This document shows positions 1 through 6,682 of a stretch of 27,664 nucleotides of DNA, in pieces. This DNA comes from a virus. The stretch spans positions 1 to 27,664 of the IMG/VR virus record IMGVR_UViG_3300048839_001887. One strand, written 5' to 3'. The position numbers and the translations under genes are program-made. Positions within the stretch are counted from its first letter, which is position 1; each line of letters opens with the position of its first letter. Under the pieces are notes generated by a model. It saw only the letters and a program-made list of their open reading frames with translations, did not search any database and had not been told where the DNA came from.

Positions 1-264
1 TTCACCGGCTGGGTGACGTGGGCGCAGACGACGCTGCCCACTGCCTTGGCAACCCTCAGCGCCAAAGCATCGACCATTTGGGGCGCCATCTCCAGCGCCG
101 TCACGCAGGCATGGGCCACCATCCAACCAACCTTCACCGGCTGGGTGACGTGGGCGCAGACGACGCTGCCCACTGCCTTGGCAACCCTCAGCGCCAAAGC
201 ATCGACCATTTGGGGCGCCATCTCCAGCGCCGTCACGCAGGCATGGGCCACGGCCAGCCCCGCC
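1..264 (+). repeat. Tandem 132-bp duplication inside the tape-measure gene
   Basis: Bases 1-132 are repeated at 133-264. The first 119 bases of each unit are identical, and only the last codons differ. The unit encodes 44 residues (FTGWVTWAQTTLPTALATLS and onward), a multiple of three, so the frame is kept. Further copies may lie upstream of the window. Nucleotide identity points to a recent duplication. Confidence 0.95.
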
Positions 265-1275
265 TTCACCTCACTGACGACAGCAACCGGCAGCTTGACC
301 ACGGCCTGGACTTCATTGCAGCCCGTGCTGGCTGTGGTAGGAGCAGTGATGGCCCCGGCCTTCGAGCGGCTCGGCGCTGCGCTCGGCGGCCTGCCCGGCA
401 AATTGGGCGAACTGGCCCCCAGCTTCGCCGGCCTGGGCGAAGCCTTCGGCAACCTCCTCACCGCCATCCAGCCGCTGGTGGCGGTCATGGGCGGCGCCCT
501 GGTGTTGGCCGCCAACCTGGGCGTCAATCTGGTGGCTTCGGCCTTCGAGCGGCTGCCGGCAATCCTGGGCCCCATCATCAACCAGGTCACCGCGGTCATC
601 AACCTGATTGCCACCACAGTAAGCGGGGTGTCTGCCGCAATTCTGGCGCTATCGACAGGAGATTGGACCGCCGCCTGGGAAGCCATGAAGCGCGTGGTCA
701 CGGCGGCAATCGAATTCGTGCAGACAACGTGGGAAAACTTCACCGGGTTGCTGGGCGGCGTAGGCGACGTGTTTGCCAATGTTGTGCCCCCCGACTGGAT
801 CGCCGGGCTCACCAACTGGACATGGCCGGCCTTCCCAACCCTGCCCGCCACCTTGGCATCGCTGCTCACCTGGTCCTGGCCAACTTTCCCCAACCTGCCG
901 GCGCTCCTGAGCAGCCTGATGGCATGGCGGTGGCCCACTTTCCCAGACACGCCCGGCTGGCTGGACGACCTGTTAGATTGGAAATGGCCGAGCCTACCGG
1001 CGCTGCCTTCATGGTTGGGCGGCGCTCCTGGTAACGCCGCCGGCACATCCTTCTGGCGCGGCGGGGCGACCTGGGTCGGCGAAGCAGGGCCGGAACTGAT
1101 CAACCTGCCGCGTGGGACGCGCATCTACCCGACTGACTTATCGACGCAGATGGCCGCTGAAGCGGGCGCCGGCAACGGCGTCCACATCACCGTCAATGCA
1201 ACAGTGGCCAATGAATTAGATCTACATCAACTAGCCTATCGGCTGGCGACGGAATTTGAGCGATGGCGGCGATGA
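1..1275 (+). CDS. Phage tail tape-measure protein, 3' part
   Basis: The reading frame is open from the first base, so the N-terminus lies outside the window. At least 424 residues are visible. The protein is low in charge and rich in Ala, Leu, Thr and Trp, with long hydrophobic helices, as is typical of tape-measure proteins that set tail length and line the tail lumen. Two identical 44-residue units open the window. Four tryptophan/proline repeats (pattern WxWPxFPxLP) follow at 817-1023. The C-terminus (GAGNGVHITVNATVANELD onwards) resembles the end of many siphophage tape measures. The tail genes that follow in the same orientation support the call. Identification rests on composition, repeats and position, because tape measures have few conserved residues. 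Confidence 0.8.
   Translation, partial: FTGWVTWAQTTLPTALATLSAKASTIWGAISSAVTQAWATIQPTFTGWVTWAQTTLPTALATLSAKASTIWGAISSAVTQAWATASPAFTSLTTATGSLTTAWTSLQPVLAVVGAVMAPAFERLGAALGGLPGKLGELAPSFAGLGEAFGNLLTAIQPLVAVMGGALVLAANLGVNLVASAFERLPAILGPIINQVTAVINLIATTVSGVSAAILALSTGDWTAAWEAMKRVVTAAIEFVQTTWENFTGLLGGVGDVFANVVPPDWIAGLTNWTWPAFPTLPATLASLLTWSWPTFPNLPALLSSLMAWRWPTFPDTPGWLDDLLDWKWPSLPALPSWLGGAPGNAAGTSFWRGGATWVGEAGPELINLPRGTRIYPTDLSTQMAAEAGAGNGVHITVNATVANELDLHQLAYRLATEFERWRR
817..1023 (+). repeat. Degenerate Trp/Pro protein repeats in the tape measure
   Basis: Four successive peptide repeats of about 19-20 residues carry the pattern WxWPxFPxLPxxLxxL: WTWPAFPTLP, WSWPTFPNLP, WRWPTFPDTP and WKWPSLPALP. They are diverged at DNA level, so they are older than the 132-bp duplication at the window start. 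Confidence 0.85.
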
Positions 1276-1309
1276 CGCGTCATGCGCCACGTCCCAGGCG
1301 CTGATCGAC

Positions 1310-1337
1310 CGACAAGAAAGCCTTGTAAGACGGTGAG
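1310..1337 (-). repeat. Dispersed hairpin element, copy R1
   Basis: One of five related short elements in the window. Read on the minus strand it contains CCGTCTTACAA, a 7-base loop ending in CTTTC, then TTGTCGG. It lies 35 bases after the tape-measure stop and about 115 bases before the CHAT gene. The other copies are at 4338, 11630, 18551 and 22975, all in short spacers in front of a start codon. Confidence 0.7.
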
Positions 1338-1341
1338 AGAC

Positions 1342-1367
1342 GCTGGCGCCGAGCCACCGGCGCCAGC
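1342..1367 (+). terminator. Stem-loop between tape measure and CHAT gene
   Basis: GCTGGCGCC and GGCGCCAGC form a perfect 9-bp stem around an 8-base loop. No T-tract follows, so it is a weak or partial terminator at best, or an RNA processing or stability element. The rest of spacer 1276-1451 holds the R1 repeat and an AT-richer stretch (about 1391-1410) that could include a promoter, but no convincing -35/-10 pair is visible. Confidence 0.4.
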
Positions 1368-1451
1368 AAGGGTGGCAGGGGCGCACCCTGCTAGTGTAAT
1401 CGTGTAAAAGCAGCCTGGTCATGCACGATTGTAAAGTGGCGGTGCAAATGC

Positions 1452-2201
1452 ATGGTCGATGTTCGGATTCTATTGGTAGCGCCACATATGAGCGAACTAG
1501 CAGGGGTTGCAGACGAAGTCTACGCCATCGAACGCACGCCAGGGCTGGCTGTGAACCGGCTGCCGCCCACCCTGCACCGGCGAGAGATATTGCAGGCGTT
1601 GTGCGAGCGGGTGTTTGATGTGCTCTGGTTCGCCACGCATGGCGCCAGTGACGGCGTGTGGTTGGGAGAAAGCGACGTGTTGGGCAGTGGCGATTTGGTG
1701 GGCATGGTGCGCAGCGCCGGACTCTTTGGCGTGTTCATCAACACCTGCGACAGCGTCCACCTGGCAGAAGTGCTGCACGATGAAACAGGCGTCGATGTAG
1801 TGTGCACGCTTCAGGCGGCGCCAGACCTCTCTGCGTTTCAGATGGGGGTGTTGTTCGCCCGGCATCTGGGCAAGACAGGCGACTTTCGGGCGGCATTCAA
1901 TCTGTCCAGACCGGGCGACGAGCTACTCTTCCGTTATATTCCTGAGTATAGGGAGGCTTTGGTCGTGGCGCCAGAGCGATACACATTCTCAACCGATGAA
2001 TTGCGCACCATCTATGAAGCAATCAACGAGGTCCGGCAACGATTGTCTGTCGTCGAGGTGGAGTTGCGCTACGTGCGGCAAGACCTGGACGGGCGGCGCG
2101 GCGAGCTGCGCGCACCCGCACAGTGGGTCATTGTGCTCGTCGGATTATTGATGAGCCTGGGATTGTTCATGTTGCTCTATTTGGTGGTCGGGCGGCTATG
2201 A
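1452..2201 (+). CDS. CHAT-domain (caspase-like) protease with C-terminal membrane anchor
   Basis: A 249-residue protein. Residues 1-160 match the CHAT fold (caspase HetF-associated with TPRs): the catalytic His is in FATHG (His63), followed by DGVWLGESDVLGSGDL, and the catalytic Cys is in INTCDS (Cys99). A V-x-x-L region and an AF near 148 complete the usual pattern. Residues 181-215 are heptad-like and probably coiled coil. Residues 222-246 (APAQWVIVLVGLLMSLGLFM onward) form one transmembrane helix, so the protease would sit tethered to the membrane. CHAT proteins usually act as proteases in bacterial signalling, cell death and anti-phage defence, so a single-domain anchored form in a phage tail operon is odd. 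Its stop overlaps the next start (ATGA), so it is translationally coupled to a three-helix membrane protein. No clear SD precedes the ATG. Fold and catalytic dyad are fairly sure; the role is unknown. Confidence 0.75.
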   Translation: MVDVRILLVAPHMSELAGVADEVYAIERTPGLAVNRLPPTLHRREILQALCERVFDVLWFATHGASDGVWLGESDVLGSGDLVGMVRSAGLFGVFINTCDSVHLAEVLHDETGVDVVCTLQAAPDLSAFQMGVLFARHLGKTGDFRAAFNLSRPGDELLFRYIPEYREALVVAPERYTFSTDELRTIYEAINEVRQRLSVVEVELRYVRQDLDGRRGELRAPAQWVIVLVGLLMSLGLFMLLYLVVGRL

Positions 2202-2524
2202 ATCAAGTAGATCTGCTGCCGGAGGCATTGGCGACGATTGTGTATCCAGGGCTGGCCGCCATCGGCCTGCTGTGGGTGCATGTCGGGGTGGCGCGGTGGT
2301 GGCGCTCACGGCGCATGAGCGATCTGCTGTGGGTAGTGACGGCCACATTTGCGACGGCGACGTTTGTGCTGTTGTCGCTTTCAACAGGATTATTCATTCT
2401 GTTCGACTTTCTGCAGCTCCGGCTGGCAATTCGCTTTGGATGGCTGGCGACGCTACTTTCTTCTATTTGGCTGACGGTGGAATACCTGAGACGACAACAT
2501 GCGAACTACCAACAGCGAAAGTGA
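2198..2524 (+). CDS. Small integral membrane protein, three predicted helices
   Basis: A 108-residue protein starting at the ATG that overlaps the CHAT stop by four bases (ATGA). This start is preferred to the upstream in-frame GTG inside the CHAT gene. Hydrophobic segments lie at about residues 10-32, 43-69 and 77-97, separated by basic loops (RWWRSRRM, LRLAIRF) and ending in a basic tail (EYLRRQHANYQQRK). No enzymatic motif is seen. Position suggests a partner of the anchored CHAT protein, or a holin/antiholin-like lysis component. The family is not recognised. Confidence 0.75.
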   Translation: MNQVDLLPEALATIVYPGLAAIGLLWVHVGVARWWRSRRMSDLLWVVTATFATATFVLLSLSTGLFILFDFLQLRLAIRFGWLATLLSSIWLTVEYLRRQHANYQQRK

Positions 2525-2702
2525 GCAGATCGACTGGCGCAATATGGAGAATCGGCTGCGCAAAGTGGAGGATGCACTGATCTCTGTGCAGACCATTGTC
2601 AACTTGTTAATGGATCTGCTGGAGCGGGCCATCCCGCAGCGGGATGTGGACGGTGATGCAGGCGATGATGAAGAAATTCCAGGAGGAAATGATGAAATTT
2701 GA
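2499..2702 (+). CDS. Short coiled-coil protein (XhlA-like pattern, no membrane helix)
   Basis: 67 residues, overlapping the end of the preceding membrane-protein gene by 26 bases in another frame. The core (residues 12-44, MENRLRKVEDALISVQTIVN onward) is a strongly amphipathic heptad helix, and the C-terminus is very acidic. Phage XhlA-type hemolysin proteins have a similar N-terminal coil followed by a membrane helix, but that helix is missing here. The next gene supplies membrane helices, so the two may act as a split pair. The call rests on coding pattern and tight packing. Confidence 0.6.
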   Translation: MRTTNSESEQIDWRNMENRLRKVEDALISVQTIVNLLMDLLERAIPQRDVDGDAGDDEEIPGGNDEI

Positions 2703-2985
2703 GATGGGGCTGCCGAGTGTATTCTGGTTGGTGCTGATCCTCGCACTCATTCCAGCCGTGCAGGGAATTCTAGAACAGTTTTTCCCAGCGACCGAGTACT
2801 GGTATTCGGCGCTGATCGTAGCCATCCTCGGCGCCGTGGCCAAGGCAATCCAGGTGACATATGGCGCTGCTGGGAACGGCGCCGCCGGGAACGGCGCCGC
2901 CGGGGATGGGGCGCCGCCGGGCGCCGCGGGAGACGTGCGCCCGGCGGCGCGGGCGGACAACAAACTGCGGCGCTGGCTGCTATAG
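2692..2985 (+). CDS. Holin-like small membrane protein with Gly/Ala/Asn tail
   Basis: 97 residues. I chose the ATG at 2692 because a perfect AGGAGG (2681-2686) sits five bases upstream; the earlier in-frame ATGs lack a ribosome site. Two hydrophobic segments (residues 9-27 and 36-56) are joined by a short turn, then comes a low-complexity tail of repeated GAAGNG units and a basic end (KLRRWLL). Size, two helices and charged C-terminus suit a class II holin. It is the last gene of the CHAT cassette. The GC-rich repeats at about 2867-2920 could slip during replication. No endolysin is recognisable next to it, so the holin role is an inference. Confidence 0.65.
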   Translation: MKFEMGLPSVFWLVLILALIPAVQGILEQFFPATEYWYSALIVAILGAVAKAIQVTYGAAGNGAAGNGAAGDGAPPGAAGDVRPAARADNKLRRWLL

Positions 2986-3002
2986 AGTGGTGAGGACAGG
3001 CC

Positions 3003-4328
3003 ATGTATCTGGCAATCGGGGATTCACAGGGGTCGATTGTGCTATCGGGCGGGGGCGCCCTCATCGGCTGCACCTATTTCCCAGCCACGCCCACACGCAA
3101 TGGCACGTCTTTCGAGGATGTGACGGAGAGCGGCGAATTGGTGCTGCGCGGCAGCGCCACCGCCATTCGCACCGCCGCTAATACCATCGAGCGTTACTTT
3201 GAGCAGGCGCACGAACTTCAAACGGGCGGGCGCGGCACGCGCGTCTATGCGTCATATACGCCCGTTAGCGGCGTCGACGCAACCTATCGATCGGAGATCC
3301 TGGAGGCGCGACTGACCTGGTCGGAGGATCCGGCGCTGCGCAGGCTCAAGGATGCCAATCCTACGGTCACAGTCGGCTTCACGTGGCGCCGGCGTCCCTA
3401 CTGGGAAGGCCCAGAAACGGAGGTGCAGCTGATGAATTCCAATCAGAGCTACGCCACCGGCGGGCGCACCATCTACAATCATGACGATAGCAACACCGGG
3501 CATGATAACTGGGTGCAGATGAACCCGCTGCAGGTAACGGGAATACTGCCGGCGGGCGCACGCATTCACCTGATCAATAATAACGGCGCGGCGCGCACGT
3601 GGCGGCGGCTGTGGGTGGCGCTCAATGCGATGTACGTATACACGCATGTGCTCGAGGCTGAGAGCCGGCTGGCTGGCGGAACCACCACCAACAGCGGCAG
3701 CGCCAGCAACGGGCAATACCTCCAAATGGCACTGAATAATTCATCCAGCTCATTTGACTGGTATTTAGACCAGGTGTTGCTCAGCGCCGGGAAAGGCCGC
3801 CTTCTGCGGCTGCTGGCGGTTGTCAACTATGTTGGCGGCGGCGCGGTGGGCGTGGTGCGCGCTTCGATCCGTGACGCCAGCAACAGCAGTGTACTGTGGC
3901 AGGGCGATGCCGTGGCCGCGCCCACCGCCCCCAGCGTGCTCGATCTGGGCGCCATCCCCATTCCGCCTGGCGGCCGGACGACCGCGACGCCTGGCGCGCT
4001 GACACTACGGCTGACATTCGAGGGGACAGGTGCGTGGGGAGTGGATTTTTTACAGATTACGCCCACGAACGGGCTGGCGGTTGTCGATGGCCTGGCAGCG
4101 GTGGCCACCAATGGCGCCGTGGTGCTGGACAGCATCGAGCGACAGAATTACGTGCTCGACGCCAGCAATTATCAGTACCCCACTGTTGCGGTGAGCGGCC
4201 AGCCGATCGAGCTGACGCCGAACATCGAGCAACGGCTGATTGTGCTGGCAGAGACGGCCAGCGGAGTTGCGATTGCGGATACGCTGTCGGTGCGGGTGTG
4301 GGTTAGCCCGCGGCGGCTGGTTGTGTAG
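3003..4328 (+). CDS. Phage tail structural protein (distal-tail/baseplate position)
   Basis: 441 residues. The start has a GAGG-type ribosome site about 10 bases upstream. The protein is beta-rich, with many Gly, Ser, Thr and Asn, and no signal peptide or membrane helix. The N-terminal 130 residues contain short beta strands and a conserved-looking segment around TVGFTWRRRPYWEGP. The middle (about residues 130-340) resembles a jelly-roll carbohydrate-binding module (NSGSASNGQYLQMALNNSSS and following). The C-terminus (SVRVWVSPRRLVV) ends on a strand. It lies two units after the tape measure, where siphophages encode the distal tail protein, but I cannot name the family. Confidence 0.65.
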   Translation: MYLAIGDSQGSIVLSGGGALIGCTYFPATPTRNGTSFEDVTESGELVLRGSATAIRTAANTIERYFEQAHELQTGGRGTRVYASYTPVSGVDATYRSEILEARLTWSEDPALRRLKDANPTVTVGFTWRRRPYWEGPETEVQLMNSNQSYATGGRTIYNHDDSNTGHDNWVQMNPLQVTGILPAGARIHLINNNGAARTWRRLWVALNAMYVYTHVLEAESRLAGGTTTNSGSASNGQYLQMALNNSSSSFDWYLDQVLLSAGKGRLLRLLAVVNYVGGGAVGVVRASIRDASNSSVLWQGDAVAAPTAPSVLDLGAIPIPPGGRTTATPGALTLRLTFEGTGAWGVDFLQITPTNGLAVVDGLAAVATNGAVVLDSIERQNYVLDASNYQYPTVAVSGQPIELTPNIEQRLIVLAETASGVAIADTLSVRVWVSPRRLVV

Positions 4329-4337
4329 TAAGACGCC

Positions 4338-4365
4338 GTCCTACAATGCTTTCTTGTCAGTCGAT
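4338..4365 (+). repeat. Dispersed hairpin element, copy R2
   Basis: CCGTCCTACAA, a 7-base loop TGCTTTC, then TTGTCAGTCG. The sequence matches copies R1 and R3 closely. It lies 10 bases after a stop codon and about 50 bases before the ATG at 4414. Confidence 0.7.
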
Positions 4366-4413
4366 GGCGCGGAGGCGCAATGAGAAGTGAAGTACAACAA
4401 TCGGGAGGATTGA

Positions 4414-4605
4414 ATGGACGACAATGATGAACTACTGACGCTGGGACGCGAAGAGTTGGACCTCGCTTGGCTGCTGTTGAGCAAATTAGCCAAATTGAAG
4501 GAATCTGATAAGGGCAGAGGACGACTTTGGGCCATCGCCGCAACGGAGGCTGAAAAACTATTTGCCTGGGTTGGGTACGTATGTGGGACGGCTGAGGACG
4601 ATTAA
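4414..4605 (+). CDS. Hypothetical small helical protein
   Basis: 63 residues starting MDDNDELLTLGREELDLAWL. A strong ribosome site (GGGAGG) sits five bases before the ATG, which supports real translation. The sequence is mostly amphipathic helix rich in Leu, Glu and Lys, with no membrane segment. It lies between two tail genes and may be a tail chaperone-sized accessory or a moron. No family is recognised. Confidence 0.55.
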   Translation: MDDNDELLTLGREELDLAWLLLSKLAKLKESDKGRGRLWAIAATEAEKLFAWVGYVCGTAEDD

Positions 4606-4661
4606 CGAAAATAGCTGACGATTATAGTCCGCGCGTGTATTGTTCGGGGGCGTAGCGAGTA

Positions 4662-6677
4662 ATGGCATTTTTCCTGCGGGTATGGGATCCAAACAACAAC
4701 CCGGTTTTGGCGCCGGATGGGGTGACGCTGAGTCCCAATTCCTGGTCAGCCGCGGCCGTGGGCGGACCGGTCGCCGCGCAGATCAACGCCACCGGCAGCA
4801 TCGACGGACTGTTGGCGCTGGGCAGCTGGCTGGGCTATCGCATTCAGATCGTCACAGCGGACGGCCTGCCAGTGTGGTGGGGAAGCGTCGACGGCGTATC
4901 GCTAAGCACCGGCGGGCTGGATCGTGAAATTACGTTGAACGAAATGGCCAACCGGGTCAAGGTGCTCTATTCGCAGGCATCCCCAGGCGGCGGGCTAGTC
5001 GGCGCCGAAACGGATTGGAGTGAAGACGCCGCCAGCGTCGCTGCCTATGGAAAGCGCGAGTTGGTGCACAGCGCATCCTCATCGTTGACCGCGGCCCAGG
5101 CCGCCGCCCTGCGCGCCCGCATCCTGACCGCCGGAAAGTCGCCGCAGCGCCGGCTACATGTAAGCGACGCGAGGCAAAACCAGGCGCGTATCACCTGCCG
5201 TGGGCATTGGGCGCGCTTGGCCGATGTCTACTACCAGCAACTCGACGGGCGTGAAGAGCACAATCCCGGATCCGGGAAAGCCATCCCCTTGGGACTGGGG
5301 TTCACCAGCGCGTATCTGGCATTCATAAACGCGGACAGCAAGTATTTAATGCAGGATACGGCCGGCAACCTTTTGCGCTTCGGCGACTACGCCGATCTCA
5401 AAATTGTTGTGGCGAATACAACCTATAACAACGGCGTGCGCACTGTGCAGAGCGGCGACAAGCGCGCGGCCGTCAGCTACACCTCGAATGCAGTTTCGTT
5501 CGCAGCGAACGATGATCTATACGATGGCAATCTCGGTCTGGCGTTTATTGCCACCGATGACGCCATCTTTGTCAGCGGCGCTTCGATGCCTGAAAACACT
5601 GGTGCGCGCCGCGTCAAGACCACCGGCGTTAGTCACATCGAAGTCTCCATCGGCTGGAACAGCGGGTTTCGAGATTCAGGCGGCGTCGGCCCACCCGTCA
5701 CCATCGCCCGCGGCAACAGCGTCACCCTGGCCGAGGCCGTCGCCCACGAAGCCCCCAACGGAACGACCGGCGAAACCATCACCGCCTACGGCCAACGCAT
5801 CTATCAAACCCTTTCCCTGGCGATCAACAGTCAATGGACGCTCAATGCTGTGGAGTTGCGCGTGCGCCGGGTGGGTAGCCCCGCCGACTCCCTGCGCGTC
5901 GGCATTTATCTGGACAATGGCGGCGCACCCGGCGCCCTGATCGAGCAGGTGACAATAGCAGGCGCCGCACTGCCGGATACCATGGGCTGGGTGAACGTAC
6001 CCTTTGCCAACACGACTGTACTCAGCTACGGCGCAACCTACGGGCTGGCGCTCGACCGCACAGGGGCGATGGCGCCTGGCGCCTTCTACGAGGTGGAGGT
6101 CGACGACGACAGCGGCTACACGCGCGGCAGCCTGCGCCTCTTCGACGGCGCCGCCTACCAGCCCACCGCCGCCGATTTGATTTTCCGCTGCCTCGGCGCA
6201 CAGGACACCGCGCGCCAGGTGGGCGATGTCGTGGTGGGCGCAGGGGTTGGTCTGGGCCCCGCGCTGATCACCGATAGCGGCCTCACCACCTTGCAGTTCC
6301 AAAGCGGCGACGAAACCGCGCTGGCAATTGTAGAGGGGCTGCTGGCGCAGGGCGCGAGCAGCGGCGAGCGGCTGCTCGCCGCCGTCACCGCCGACCGGCT
6401 GGTTCACATTTTTGTACGAACAGCCGCGAGCGCCGCGCCGCGTCTGCTCACCTGGCGGAATGGCCGATTGGAGCAGGCGCAGGGCGAGCCGGTGGTGGCC
6501 GGGTGGCTGCCGGCAGGAGCCCGTATCTATGTCGATGATGTCTTGCTTACAGGCGCCTGGGCAGGATTGTCGCCTGTCTTTGTGGAACGGGCCGAGTACG
6601 TTGTCGGGCAGGGGCTGCGGCTAGAAACAGAAGACCAGCGCGCACTGGCTGCCCTATTTGGCACACAGCAAGGGTAG
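4662..6677 (+). CDS. Tail hub-like structural protein with lectin-like insert
   Basis: 671 residues. The first ~110 residues (MAFFLRVWDPNNNPVLAPDG onward, then LPVWWGSVDGVSLSTGGLDR and EITLNEMANRVKVLY) look like the hub or tail-tip proteins that describe a beta-barrel frame in siphophages. Residues ~373-512 (ITAYGQRIYQTLSLAINSQW, LRVGIYLDNGGAPGALIEQV) match the jelly-roll 'choice-of-anchor' type found in surface adhesins, seemingly inserted between the two hub-like parts. The C-terminal ~150 residues (VEGLLAQGASSGERLLAAVT onward) return to the hub style. It is followed five bases later by the fibre gene. A receptor-contacting tail tip is the likely role; family assignment is by pattern only. 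Confidence 0.6.
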   Translation: MAFFLRVWDPNNNPVLAPDGVTLSPNSWSAAAVGGPVAAQINATGSIDGLLALGSWLGYRIQIVTADGLPVWWGSVDGVSLSTGGLDREITLNEMANRVKVLYSQASPGGGLVGAETDWSEDAASVAAYGKRELVHSASSSLTAAQAAALRARILTAGKSPQRRLHVSDARQNQARITCRGHWARLADVYYQQLDGREEHNPGSGKAIPLGLGFTSAYLAFINADSKYLMQDTAGNLLRFGDYADLKIVVANTTYNNGVRTVQSGDKRAAVSYTSNAVSFAANDDLYDGNLGLAFIATDDAIFVSGASMPENTGARRVKTTGVSHIEVSIGWNSGFRDSGGVGPPVTIARGNSVTLAEAVAHEAPNGTTGETITAYGQRIYQTLSLAINSQWTLNAVELRVRRVGSPADSLRVGIYLDNGGAPGALIEQVTIAGAALPDTMGWVNVPFANTTVLSYGATYGLALDRTGAMAPGAFYEVEVDDDSGYTRGSLRLFDGAAYQPTAADLIFRCLGAQDTARQVGDVVVGAGVGLGPALITDSGLTTLQFQSGDETALAIVEGLLAQGASSGERLLAAVTADRLVHIFVRTAASAAPRLLTWRNGRLEQAQGEPVVAGWLPAGARIYVDDVLLTGAWAGLSPVFVERAEYVVGQGLRLETEDQRALAALFGTQQG

Positions 6678-6682
6678 CTTCG

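Noticed and set aside
1615-1800. Small open frame inside the CHAT gene
   Set aside because: It is an out-of-frame shadow without a ribosome site.
2692-2985. Complete lysis cassette with endolysin
   Set aside because: Only a holin-like protein is recognisable; no lysozyme, amidase or peptidase motif was found nearby.
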